From NCBI RefSeq assembly GCF_014108865.1, contig NZ_CP053928.1:3906001-3970000 (forward strand): DNA of 64,000 bases, written 5' to 3'. Origin of the DNA: Nocardioides sp. WS12. Its GTDB lineage: Bacteria; Actinomycetota; Actinomycetes; Propionibacteriales; Nocardioidaceae. Made by a program: the position numbers and the translations under genes. The notes beneath the pieces are model-generated. The model saw only the letters and a program-made list of their open reading frames with translations. It was not told the origin of the DNA and ran no database searches. Below, one piece after another: positions 7,818 through 15,181 of this stretch. How positions within the stretch are numbered: the stretch's first letter is position 1; the number at the start of each line of letters is the position of its first letter.

Positions 7818-8699
7818 TCAGTCTTCTGGGTTGGTGAGCACCGGATCCGCTAGGACATAAGTGATGCGCCGAACATGTTCACGACGATCGGCGTCGACCC
7901 ACACTTCTAGCGGGTACTGGCCAGGCGTTAGAGAGAATCGGGTCAATGCGCTCCATACGGCCGCGTCGTCGCCGATGTCTGTGCGCGTTCCGGCCCATGC
8001 GCGGTATCCGGAGTTTTCGGGCACCACGAGCGTTGTGCTGGCGACACAGATCGATGGGGCTGCAGGGGCCTCGCCCCTCGTCACCACGAACTCAAGGATC
8101 TCTGCATCGGGCACCTGCAGCCAGGTCGCAATGCCCGTGTTGGACTTCTCGGCCTCGGGGCCGCACCAGGTGGTGGTCCAGTGGTCGGCAGGGCGGAACT
8201 GCAGAAACTCCTGGGAGGACTCGTCTTCGATGCCACAGGACCCGAGCGGGCCTTCAACGCGCATTTGAACCAAGACGGTCGTTCGGCTCCGTGGTGTTTG
8301 TTGGGCTTGCTGCCACGCGTCGGGCGGTGGTTGCGCTGGCTCGCTGCGTTTGCTCTGCCGTTCACTCAGCTCGCTGAACTGGGGATCGAACGCGACCAAG
8401 CCGTGCTGCTTGGCCAATCGCGTCGCGTAGGTGACCACATCGTCGAGGTGATCGCTCGTGGTCATGTTCAGAATCAGGAGCCCGCCTATGGCCCCGTCGA
8501 GCAGCGGCTCGAAGGCCCAGATCCCGTCCATCGTGCCTTCGGGGTAGACGCTGGTGAGGGCGGCCACGAACCCTTGGATCTCAACTCTGGGAGGTTCACT
8601 GCTGCTACGGGAACGTTCGATCTGCGACTCGAACACGCGCGATGCGGTGTCGTCGTCGGGCGGTCGGTCGCCAACCCAAACGGCCAAGTCGTAGCTCAT
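7818..8699 (-). CDS. Hypothetical protein with MSYDLAVW-type N-terminal domain
   Basis: A 293-residue protein. The first 100 or so residues (MSYDLAVWVGDRPPDDDTASRVFE to LVAFDPQ) match a domain common in actinobacterial hypothetical proteins, often near polymorphic-toxin and immunity genes. The remainder, after a Gln/Pro-rich linker, is a beta-rich region with no recognised motif. No signal peptide or membrane segment is seen. GAGACT lies 6 nt before the ATG on the minus strand (8706-8711), so it is probably transcribed alone and leaderless. An immunity-like role is only a guess from the domain's usual company. Confidence 0.55.
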   Translation of the reverse strand: MSYDLAVWVGDRPPDDDTASRVFESQIERSRSSSEPPRVEIQGFVAALTSVYPEGTMDGIWAFEPLLDGAIGGLLILNMTTSDHLDDVVTYATRLAKQHGLVAFDPQFSELSERQSKRSEPAQPPPDAWQQAQQTPRSRTTVLVQMRVEGPLGSCGIEDESSQEFLQFRPADHWTTTWCGPEAEKSNTGIATWLQVPDAEILEFVVTRGEAPAAPSICVASTTLVVPENSGYRAWAGTRTDIGDDAAVWSALTRFSLTPGQYPLEVWVDADRREHVRRITYVLADPVLTNPED

Positions 8700-8843
8700 G
8701 GCCGCAGTCTCGCAGTCTCACGGGCTGCCGGATCGCGAGTTCGACGAAGGGTTCGGCGATCGCCTGACCGGCATCGGCTGCTCGATGGCTCAATCAACCT
8801 TGCCTGGCCGCTCAGCCTTCCCGGCGGCTGGTCGACCAAGAGG

Positions 8844-8863
8844 CCGGACAGCGGCATGTCCGG
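8844..8863. repeat. Hairpin with GACAGCGG core in island spacer
   Basis: A perfect 7-bp inverted repeat CCGGACA/TGTCCGG with a 6-nt loop GCGGCA lies in a 218-nt spacer between two divergently oriented hypothetical genes. It overlaps one of the recurring C(C/G)GACAGCGG sequences of this island. The rest of the spacer holds a second short inverted repeat (CCCAG/CTGGG, about 8884-8898) and the promoter of the next gene. Confidence 0.5.
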
Positions 8864-8917
8864 ATGTTTCAAGTGACGGGCCCCCAGTCATCTGGGTAGA
8901 CCGAGTAACTTGACCGC

Positions 8918-9232
8918 ATGGGGGAGAGCAACGGCCGAGCACGGGGCATCAGGATCCTCCAGGACGGCAGCGGACTCATTGACGAGGACGGCGTCCGCTG
9001 GGATCGCATCCGAACAAGCGGCTACTACTTGACCCCGGAAGAGGTGTCTGAACTGACAGCGTCCCGTCGACGATTCCTCTCCACCGGCGCATACGGCACA
9101 CCCGTCGTCGAAGTGACCCCCACCGACTTCGGCATCCAGGTCGCGACCACCCACGAACATCGAGTGACGGCCTACCGATCGAGTGCTGGCGACGGTGCAG
9201 CAACTCTGCTAATCGATACCTCAGACTGCTGA
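8918..9232 (+). CDS. Hypothetical protein, 104 aa
   Basis: A 104-residue protein of unknown function, charged at the N-terminus, with two halves around a YYLTPEEVSELTASRRRFLSTGAYG core and a beta-rich C-terminus. No domain, signal peptide or membrane segment is recognised. It is supported by TAACTT ending 6 nt before the ATG (8906-8911) and by codon bias similar to its neighbours. It stands alone, divergent from the gene before it and convergent with the gene after it. Confidence 0.55.
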   Translation: MGESNGRARGIRILQDGSGLIDEDGVRWDRIRTSGYYLTPEEVSELTASRRRFLSTGAYGTPVVEVTPTDFGIQVATTHEHRVTAYRSSAGDGAATLLIDTSDC

Positions 9233-9268
9233 CCCAACGCGGCATTCGGTCGGATAGCGAACAGTGCT

Positions 9269-9278
9269 CCGACAGCGG
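9269..9278 (+). repeat. CCGACAGCGG spacer motif
   Basis: One of three exact CCGACAGCGG copies in intergenic spacers of the 7.4-12.8 kb island. The others are at 9853-9862 and 11259-11268. All are on the plus strand whatever the direction of the flanking genes. Confidence 0.45.
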
Positions 9279-9293
9279 AATGGCTAGGGCGAT

Positions 9294-9770
9294 TCAGTCG
9301 GACGCGTCCTTCGATGCAAACGCTTGAAGGAGGGCGCGACCCAGATCTAGCGCCGACGGCGAAAGCAACTCCGATTCCGCGCTGGGGTCTGGCACAGACG
9401 CGCCCTGAGGCTTCGATATCGCCATCATCGGGGTGATCGTGAAGCTCTGGTTGGCTCGGCTCACGTCGACTTGCACTGCCGAGGTGATGAACGTTCGCCA
9501 GCTACGAACATTGGCCGACTTCAGAATCGGGTCGATGCTCAATTGGCGTACTTGCACCGATTCGTCGCGAGATGGGTGGGGCGTGATCGGGCGGTGCTCG
9601 CTCAAGCAATCGAGAGCCAAGCTCCCGAGGTCCGGCGCGAGAGATTTACGGCTCAGCACCGTTGGTGGCTCTGGGACGTGCTGCCAGAGTCCCGTAGTTG
9701 TCTGCGCCGAGACCACCAGGTAGTAAGCGTCGGATCTCCTGTAGATCGTTAGCGAAGCCCCGTTGCTCAT
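9294..9770 (-). CDS. Hypothetical protein, 158 aa
   Basis: A 158-residue protein beginning MSNGASLTIYRRSDAYYLVVSAQT. The ATG at 9770 is chosen because a strong Shine-Dalgarno (AGGAGGT) lies about 5 nt upstream, unlike the many leaderless neighbours. A 40-residue N-terminal extension to 9890 is possible but has no such signal. No domain is recognised. The chain looks like a compact alpha/beta domain without signal peptide or membrane segments. The gene is an orphan in a region of unrelated short genes. Confidence 0.6.
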   Translation of the reverse strand: MSNGASLTIYRRSDAYYLVVSAQTTTGLWQHVPEPPTVLSRKSLAPDLGSLALDCLSEHRPITPHPSRDESVQVRQLSIDPILKSANVRSWRTFITSAVQVDVSRANQSFTITPMMAISKPQGASVPDPSAESELLSPSALDLGRALLQAFASKDASD

Positions 9771-9852
9771 GGCGGACCTCCTGCCGAACCTCGTCATGCG
9801 CGTCACCCTGCCATGCGATTCACCCTGCCGGCTGCCGTACCGACTGAGTACC

Positions 9853-9862
9853 CCGACAGCGG
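9853..9862 (+). repeat. CCGACAGCGG spacer motif
   Basis: Second exact copy, between two minus-strand genes. The spacer also contains two direct copies of TCACCCTGCC (about 9804-9813 and 9821-9830). Confidence 0.45.
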
Positions 9863-9899
9863 CAGAAGCGGGCAGCTTGCGGTGCGGCACGGCCGCGTT

Positions 9900-10481
9900 C
9901 TATCGCCTCACAGTCTTGGTGACTTCGGGCGCCGGCTCGCCGAACTCTTCGAGCGCCTGGATGTAGCGACCGCCGAACTCGATTCGCGTGATGTCGGTCA
10001 GTTTCCAAGATTCGGCGAAGTCAGCCCACACACCATCTTTGCCAATGAAGTGAAGGTCAAGACGCTTGTTGCCGATACGCAGAACCTTCCCGATGTTGAG
10101 CCAGTAGCTGTCACGAGTCTCGAGGTAAGTGCAGATCAGGTCGGACCGGTTGTCCGCCAGGCGAAGCAGGTCGCCAGTTGTCGCGTCCTGCGGACACTCA
10201 AATCCTGCCGGCGTGACTCCGTGACCCGCGACCGCCCGACGCACGAAAGCACAGTTGTCGTGCTTCTCAACCTTCGTCACTTGATCCAGACGCAGGAGGA
10301 CCACGGCATCTAGGTGAGCACCTACGAGCAGGTCCTGGATGACGACCCATTCGTCAAGGGCAGCGAGCACGAAGCCTGAGGTGACATCGGTGTCGAGGTG
10401 CTTCCGGTGGATCGTCACGGGTCGCTGCCGCTCTTGAGCTCTTGTCAGTCGATGCACAACTTTCGTTCGAGACATACCCAT
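9900..10481 (-). CDS. Hypothetical protein, 193 aa
   Basis: A 193-residue protein with a conserved-looking beta-rich body (VLAALDEWVVIQDLL, then DSYWLNIGKVLRIGNKRLDL and DITRIEFGGRYIQAL). This is reminiscent of small beta-barrel or Sm-like folds, but no family is recognised. There is no signal peptide. The ATG at 10481 is favoured by CAAACT 7 nt upstream (10489-10494); the next ATG, 6 nt inside, is also possible. The frame continues upstream to 10586 without a good start signal. Confidence 0.55.
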   Translation of the reverse strand: MGMSRTKVVHRLTRAQERQRPVTIHRKHLDTDVTSGFVLAALDEWVVIQDLLVGAHLDAVVLLRLDQVTKVEKHDNCAFVRRAVAGHGVTPAGFECPQDATTGDLLRLADNRSDLICTYLETRDSYWLNIGKVLRIGNKRLDLHFIGKDGVWADFAESWKLTDITRIEFGGRYIQALEEFGEPAPEVTKTVRR

Positions 10482-10613
10482 GCCGGGCAGTTTGGCAGGC
10501 CAGCGTGTCGACCGCTGGTCAGTTTCCACGCCACAGGCGAACGTGGTCATCGGCGCGACAGCGCGCTCCGCGGCAGATCCGCTCACCTACCTCCTGCAAG
10601 GCACGCGGGCGGG

Positions 10614-10619
10614 CATGAT
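10614..10619 (+). promoter_or_regulatory. -10-like hexamer CATGAT, leaderless type
   Basis: CATGAT ends 6 nt before the ATG at 10626, which decides that start against longer in-frame alternatives. Confidence 0.4.
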
Positions 10620-10625
10620 GGCGAA

Positions 10626-11192
10626 ATGCATGGAAGCCTTTCCGGATTTGCTCGCGACTGCCACGTCTGGCTCGGCGAGGTGCCGAACTGGGCAGCGGTA
10701 AAACCTGTCGGCTTGGTGGATACCTACCTGCGGTGGGACGACTCGGAGGCACCCGCGCCGATGCTTCCCAGTTCCGCTGCCTGGGGCTACAGAGTCGGAC
10801 ATGGCGGAAGCGGGTCATACGGCGTGCTCGGCGCGACCTATGAGCCTCACGACTACCCCTTCCTCCGGGTATCGGTCGCCGCGACGGCTGATCTTGGGGC
10901 CAAGGGTCCGCATCCGTTCAATGGGGCAAGAGTTGGTCTGCCCCACGAGTACGTCGGCGGAGTTCTCGCTGGGGCGTCGCAGGAATCTCTGCGCCTTGGC
11001 AGCGGGTCCGTGCGGTTCCTTTGGGGAGCTGTCCACGAGGTCGACAGCAGTTGGGAGGCCTTCCGAGTGCTGGCTGTCGGCGTCATGCGCCTGCTGTCTC
11101 GCGAACCTGCCGAAGGCGTCCCGACTGACGTACTCCCGCACTTCGGCGGGTCGCTTCCGCCAGCGCCTCGTGCTCCGGAACTGACCGACTAA
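10626..11192 (+). CDS. Hypothetical protein, 188 aa
   Basis: A 188-residue protein with aromatic and glycine-rich segments (CHVWLGEVPNW, WGYRVGHGGSGSYGVLGATYEPHDYPFLRVSV) and a C-terminal helix. No family is recognised and no export signal is seen. The frame is open from 10398, but the ATG at 10626 is selected because CATGAT precedes it by 6 nt and the upstream part lies opposite the divergent gene. Like its neighbours it is a single-gene unit. Confidence 0.55.
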   Translation: MHGSLSGFARDCHVWLGEVPNWAAVKPVGLVDTYLRWDDSEAPAPMLPSSAAWGYRVGHGGSGSYGVLGATYEPHDYPFLRVSVAATADLGAKGPHPFNGARVGLPHEYVGGVLAGASQESLRLGSGSVRFLWGAVHEVDSSWEAFRVLAVGVMRLLSREPAEGVPTDVLPHFGGSLPPAPRAPELTD

Positions 11193-11258
11193 ACCGAACG
11201 GCCAACGCCCTCGACTCGACACGACAGCGCGAAACGCGGCATGGTCCGGCGTCCCGCC

Positions 11259-11268
11259 CCGACAGCGG
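11259..11268 (+). repeat. CCGACAGCGG spacer motif
   Basis: Third exact copy, abutting the 3' end of the next minus-strand gene. A related CGACAGCGCGAAACGCGGC sequence lies about 37 nt to the left (11222-11240). Confidence 0.45.
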
Positions 11269-11787
11269 CTACTTAGAGACAGATGAGCGCACTCGGGTCG
11301 AGGCAGCCGAGGCGGCACCCGCGACGGCATCCCGGTACCGGTTCTCCTCGAAAGTGAAGGGGCCGAACTCGGCGAAGTCCCAAGCGGGCCGGTGCGGCTG
11401 CCGAAAGTCTGTCCACGTGACTTGACCGTTCTCGACCGTGGTCGTGACCTCGAGGGGCCAGCACCCAACTTCACCGCAGTCACAGCCCAGCAGCCACATG
11501 CGGCCCGTGCCTGGCCATTGGCGTTCGCTCTGCCCAAGGTAGTAGGTCCTCAGGTCACCGAAGTTGAAGTGTGCGGGAATCAGACCGCCGTAGCCACCTG
11601 ACGGCCTCATTCCGTGGGCCGACTCGTACTCGCCGACAAGCTGTACCAGTGAAACGCCGTCAACCACGGGGACGAGTTCGACGCTGCCTTCATTGTCAGC
11701 GACGACGAAACTCAACTCGTTCACGAAGTGAATGCTCGCACGCGCTGGCACGAGTAGTGCCCCACAGTTCCTGTTTGACGTTGGCAT
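11269..11787 (-). CDS. Hypothetical protein, 172 aa
   Basis: A 172-residue protein. Recognisable features are GGLIPAHFNFGDLRTYYLG in the middle, a WLLGCDCGEVGCWPLEV cysteine cluster (four Cys within about ten residues, possibly metal-binding) and a WDFAEFGPFTF.ENRY C-terminal motif. This matches a widespread actinobacterial family of unknown function. The ATG at 11787 is preferred over a TTG at 11808, because the longer form would overlap the start of the divergent gene. The divergent start codons are about 10 nt apart. Confidence 0.6.
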   Translation of the reverse strand: MPTSNRNCGALLVPARASIHFVNELSFVVADNEGSVELVPVVDGVSLVQLVGEYESAHGMRPSGGYGGLIPAHFNFGDLRTYYLGQSERQWPGTGRMWLLGCDCGEVGCWPLEVTTTVENGQVTWTDFRQPHRPAWDFAEFGPFTFEENRYRDAVAGAASAASTRVRSSVSK

Positions 11788-11790
11788 GAT
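11785..11790 (+). promoter_or_regulatory. -10-like hexamer CATGAT, leaderless type
   Basis: CATGAT ends 6 nt before the GTG at 11797. It overlaps the start codon of the divergent gene, so the two promoters must be interleaved. Confidence 0.4.
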
Positions 11791-11796
11791 GGCTAT

Positions 11797-12021
11797 GTGA
11801 CGGATCAACCCTCAATCTGTGTTCGCTGCCAGCGGCCCGTCATCCGGCATGCGAGTGACTACGAGACGTTCGAGCGCATGCACTGGAGTTGCTTCCACTA
11901 CGAGTTCGAGCACGAGCTAGAAGGTTCGTCGCGAGACCCTGACGTGGCATGCCGCAATCCCGGATGTCCGGCCCGTGCGTTCGACCCGGCGCCTCAACCG
12001 GACTGGTTCACGGACCAATAG
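11797..12021 (+). CDS. Small Cys-rich hypothetical protein, 74 aa
   Basis: A 74-residue protein with CVRCQRP near the N-terminus and CRNPGCPAR near the C-terminus, suggesting a small zinc-binding knuckle. Between them lies an aromatic/acidic helix (ERMHWSCFHYEFEHELE). It starts with GTG preceded by CATGAT at 6 nt. No family is recognised. Its small size and isolation lower confidence, but the codon bias and start signal support it. Confidence 0.5.
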   Translation: MTDQPSICVRCQRPVIRHASDYETFERMHWSCFHYEFEHELEGSSRDPDVACRNPGCPARAFDPAPQPDWFTDQ

Positions 12022-12036
12022 GCCGTGCGGACATGG

Positions 12037-12066
12037 GCACGATCGAGCGGCACGGCATGATCGTGC
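12037..12066. repeat. 8-bp perfect inverted repeat in island spacer
   Basis: GCACGATC and GATCGTGC (12037-12044 and 12059-12066) flank a 14-nt loop containing GCGGCACGGCAT, similar to the loop of the hairpin at 8844-8863. It sits between two co-oriented genes and has no T-run, so a terminator role is weak. Confidence 0.45.
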
Positions 12067-12099
12067 GTTCTGCACCTGCTGTCATGGGACCCTTCACAG

Positions 12100-12489
12100 G
12101 TGAGTGCGTCGGCCAGAACGCGTACAGCTGATGTCGCCTGGGCGATCGCGGGCGGAGCGTTGGCGATCTTCGTCGCGGTGAATACTCGCTCGGAGATCGA
12201 CCTGAGCAACTTCTGGATGGTCGCGTTGTCGGCAGCGACTCTATTGGTCGTGTTCGGGCTGTATCTGAGGGCGATGGTTCGCAGCTCGCAGGCTGAGGGC
12301 GAGGAGGGCGGGTCGAAGCAGTCGCTCTGGGGGCTCATCGGGATAGGCATCTTGGCAACGCTGGTACTGAGAAATGTCGATACCATCGTCGATAGGGATG
12401 CCTTCGTTTGGTTGGTCTCGCTAGCAGCGATCGGGATCACGGCCGCGAGCCTTGCCGCGACGGCCGTCAAGAGTTGGCGACCGCGGTGA
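12100..12489 (+). CDS. Small integral membrane protein, 129 aa
   Basis: A 129-residue protein with about four hydrophobic segments (VAWAIAGGALAIFVAV, FWMVALSAATLLVVFGLYL, LWGLIGIGILATLVL and FVWLVSLAAIGITAASLAA). It has a hydrophilic Glu/Gly-rich loop after the second and a basic C-terminus. No family is recognised. It starts with GTG and has no clear Shine-Dalgarno or -10 at leaderless distance. It follows the Cys-rich gene by 78 nt and may be cotranscribed with it. Confidence 0.5.
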   Translation: MSASARTRTADVAWAIAGGALAIFVAVNTRSEIDLSNFWMVALSAATLLVVFGLYLRAMVRSSQAEGEEGGSKQSLWGLIGIGILATLVLRNVDTIVDRDAFVWLVSLAAIGITAASLAATAVKSWRPR

Positions 12490-12548
12490 CCTGACCGCAC
12501 ATCGGCACGACTGAGCGGATCGCGGCAGAGTCGGGCGAGCTTTCGAGG

Positions 12549-12797
12549 TCAGGCGAAGCCGTCCATTTCGACGCGGGTGCCGTCGGGTCCGTACACGTCG
12601 ACGTTCAGAGCCTGGCCTCGAAACACAGAGATGCCGTTGCGACCGACGCCGATAGTCAGTTCCGCGTCCTCTGGCCCGCTAACGACCAGGCGCAACCGCT
12701 CCCCGGGCTGCACCGTGATGGTCGGCCCACGCATCTCGAACACGACGGGCAGCGGATCTAGGTCGCCATCGATGACGATGGTGCGAGTGCTTGGCAT
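12549..12797 (-). CDS. Hypothetical protein, 82 aa
   Basis: An 82-residue all-beta-looking protein (MPSTRTIVIDGDLDPLPVVFEMRG...TITVQPGERLRLVV..PEDAELTIGVG) with no recognised family, no cysteine and no export signal. TACGTT ends 6 nt before the ATG on the minus strand (12804-12809), which supports it as an expressed gene. A GCGCGC inverted repeat (12835-12840 and 12853-12858) lies just upstream. Confidence 0.5.
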   Translation of the reverse strand: MPSTRTIVIDGDLDPLPVVFEMRGPTITVQPGERLRLVVSGPEDAELTIGVGRNGISVFRGQALNVDVYGPDGTRVEMDGFA

Positions 12798-12903
12798 GTG
12801 CTCAACGTACGCAAGTCATGAGGGTTCAGGACTAGCGCGCACATCGACATGAGCGCGCATGCCACTGACCCCGCTGGTGGGCGGGGTGCGGGGGGCGGGG
12901 GAG

Positions 12904-14223
12904 CTATTCGTCGGGGTCGACGAGGCCGGGTGGGTCGAGGGCGCGGGTGCCGTCGGGTCCGACGAGGAAGTGGTGGCCGTGGGGGCTGATCCACAGGTAA
13001 TGCCCGGGTAGGACGATCACGTAGCGCCAGTTGCTGAAGGTTTTGGCGCGGTGATGTCGTCGGCATCCGGGCGCGAGGTTGCACGGGCAGGTTGGGCCGC
13101 CCTTGTTGTGCGGGACCACATGATCGAGATCGCACTTCGCCGCTGGCCGGCTGCACCAGGGGAACCGGCACGAATGGTCGCGGAGCTCGACCCGTCTGCG
13201 GATGCGGTCGGGGATCTCGTAGGAATCGACCGGGACGCAATCGGCAAGGTCGATCACGGGCCGGACGATGATCGTGGTGTCCCTTGCGCGGAGCCATTCC
13301 TTGATCTGCGCCGTCGAGATCGGTGCACGGCCCTCGTCCCACCGGCCGACGGGGTTCGCGAACGGGTTGTCCACGTCGTCCGAGGTGAGGGCGGTGTCGG
13401 TGATGTGGACACTCAACTCAACCTTCCGCCCGGGTGACTCGGCCACGACTTCGCCGGTTTCCTCGTCGGTGAACAGCAGGTCCAGGGACAGGTCCTGGCG
13501 GGCCATGTCGCCAACGGACTTGGAGCGGCGGACGTCGAAGGAGTCGGTGTCGCCGAGCTGTCCGCGGATCTTGGCTCGACGCGACAACGCGAGGTCGAAG
13601 TCATGGGCATCCGCGGCGTCCAGAACCGAGTGGGACTCGACCTGCCCGTTCGTGTCGACCTCACCGACGTCGACCCGCCGGGCGTCGGCGGCTGCCTGGC
13701 GTTCGGCTTCGGCGCGTTCGGGGTCGAACCTGATCACCGCTTCGGTGACGAGGCGTTCGAGTTGAGCCCAGCCGACGCCGCCGACGGCAGCGAGTTGGCG
13801 GTCCACGAACGCAGCCGCGTCAGCATTCAACGACCGGGTGAGGTCGGCGATCCGTTCGGCCCGCCAGGGCTCCAACCTGCCCTCGACCACTGCCGCGTAG
13901 ATGCCGGGGAGGCGCCAGGCGCACTCGATGATCCGCCCGACGTACCCACGACCACCATCAGGGGACCTGCCGAGCACGGCGACGAGTTCCATCAGGTTGA
14001 ACTCGGACACCAACGGAGCACCGACGCCGGCGATCGGGACACCGGTGTCGATGACACCGTCGACGATGGTCGCGGCCTGCTCGGGGCTCGTGACGATGTT
14101 GCGCGTGGCCCAGGTCGCGATGTCGACCCATTCCTTGACCAACGCAGCCTGACGGGACTTGACGCCCTTGCTGAGATCGGACAGCAAGGCCCGATCAGAG
14201 CGGGTGTCGGTTCCGAGATCCAT
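12904..14223 (-). CDS. HNH endonuclease with DUF222 (13E12 family)
   Basis: A 439-residue protein of the actinobacterial 13E12/DUF222-HNH family, found in many copies in mycobacteria and Nocardioides. The DUF222 region covers roughly the first 300 residues. The C-terminal HNH nuclease has CRFPWCSRPA, CDLDHVVPHNKGG and CNLAPGCRRHH, giving the HNH histidines and the zinc cysteines. HNH domains cut DNA; in 13E12 proteins the target is unknown and the genes often behave as repeats. The ATG at 14223 fits the family. The downstream flank is a G-rich sequence (about 12880-12902) and the upstream flank carries a tandem repeat. Confidence 0.88.
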   Translation of the reverse strand: MDLGTDTRSDRALLSDLSKGVKSRQAALVKEWVDIATWATRNIVTSPEQAATIVDGVIDTGVPIAGVGAPLVSEFNLMELVAVLGRSPDGGRGYVGRIIECAWRLPGIYAAVVEGRLEPWRAERIADLTRSLNADAAAFVDRQLAAVGGVGWAQLERLVTEAVIRFDPERAEAERQAAADARRVDVGEVDTNGQVESHSVLDAADAHDFDLALSRRAKIRGQLGDTDSFDVRRSKSVGDMARQDLSLDLLFTDEETGEVVAESPGRKVELSVHITDTALTSDDVDNPFANPVGRWDEGRAPISTAQIKEWLRARDTTIIVRPVIDLADCVPVDSYEIPDRIRRRVELRDHSCRFPWCSRPAAKCDLDHVVPHNKGGPTCPCNLAPGCRRHHRAKTFSNWRYVIVLPGHYLWISPHGHHFLVGPDGTRALDPPGLVDPDE

Positions 14224-14330
14224 ACATGTATTACATCACCGACCACCGACATCGCGAAGCGGCGGAAACCCGCCTGTGGACAGGGCAAAGTCCCCGACCG
14301 GGCTGTGGAGAGTTCGTGGTCAGTCCCGGG

Positions 14331-14437
14331 GGTTTCGAGGCTCGCTTCGCTCGCACCTCAACCACCGGGCCCGCCAGAATCCGCTCGCAGCTCAACCACC
14401 GGGCTCGCGAGAATCCGCTCGCACCTCAACCACCGGG
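14331..14437. repeat. 34-bp tandem repeat / REP-like element
   Basis: Three copies of CTC GCA(C/G)CTCAACCACCGGG start at 14350, 14384 and 14418, spaced exactly 34 bp apart. The first is preceded by GGTTTCGAGGCTCGCTTCG. The joined unit is partly self-complementary (GGTT..GAGG with CCTC..AACC). Elements of this kind are common between genes in Nocardioides-like genomes. It fills the 262-nt gap between the HNH gene and a lipoprotein gene. Confidence 0.7.
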
Positions 14438-14485
14438 TCGGCCTCGGTCCGTTTGGCCAGCGCACGCAAGGGCAGGGACTCCCCC

Positions 14486-15181
14486 ATGAATCGCTCACTT
14501 CTCGGGGTCCTCGCTGCCAGCATGCTCTTCACCTTCACGGCTTGTGAGGACGACGGAGGCTCAGGCGGCACCGACACCAAGACCAGCGACTCCAGCGACT
14601 CCAGCGACTCCAGCGACTCCAGCGACTCCACCGAGTCCACCGAGTCCACCGACAGCACCGGAACAGACTCCGGCGGGCTGTCGGAGGAGGAGCTCCAGGC
14701 GAAGATCGTCACCGGCGCACCGCCGAAGGACCTGACCTGGGTGGTCCAGCCCGCGCCCTCGGACTGGCGTGAGCTCAAGACGGAGGCGGGCACGCGGCAG
14801 TGGCAGGTTGGTGACTCGCGCTGCATCGTCACCGTGAACCAGCCTGCCGGTCTCGGGACCGGCCCGACGCCGACCTCGGAGGACGTCGCGAAGGACTACG
14901 TCGGGATCAGCGTGAAGCAGACCGGCGCGACCGCGGACCTCGAACCGGCGACCCAGCAGCTGTTCACGAACCACGTCAACAGCGAGGAACTGCAGGTCCA
15001 GAGCCAGTTCGCCGGCGTGCACTTCACCGGTACCGGCGGCCTCGAGGGCCAGTCCTACGGCTACCGCGCGGGCGACTTCGCGCTGCGGGCGATCGCGCTG
15101 TGCGGAAACGGCGAGTACGCCGACCACGGCACCGACCTCGAGGAGTTCCTCAAGAGCCTGGCGGCCCGGACGACGTACTGA
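14486..15181 (+). CDS. Lipoprotein with Ser/Asp/Thr-rich repeat linker
   Basis: A 231-residue exported lipoprotein. The ATG at 14486 opens a classical signal peptide ending in a lipobox (FTAC). The linker after Cys consists of SDS/STE repeats encoded by about five 9-bp AGCGACTCC units (14585-14629). The remaining domain of about 150 residues (DLTWVVQPAPSDWREL to EFLKSLAARTTY) is unrecognised; such folds occur in actinobacterial surface lipoproteins. Its 3' end overlaps convergent corC by 32 bp. A leaderless signal was not found; an AGGG-type weak ribosome site is present. Confidence 0.7.
   Translation: MNRSLLGVLAASMLFTFTACEDDGGSGGTDTKTSDSSDSSDSSDSSDSTESTESTDSTGTDSGGLSEEELQAKIVTGAPPKDLTWVVQPAPSDWRELKTEAGTRQWQVGDSRCIVTVNQPAGLGTGPTPTSEDVAKDYVGISVKQTGATADLEPATQQLFTNHVNSEELQVQSQFAGVHFTGTGGLEGQSYGYRAGDFALRAIALCGNGEYADHGTDLEEFLKSLAARTTY

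Noticed and set aside
12870..12903. G-rich tract considered as a G-quadruplex or terminator
   Set aside because: Short CCCCGC/GCGGGG pairing only and no T-run; not enough to call.
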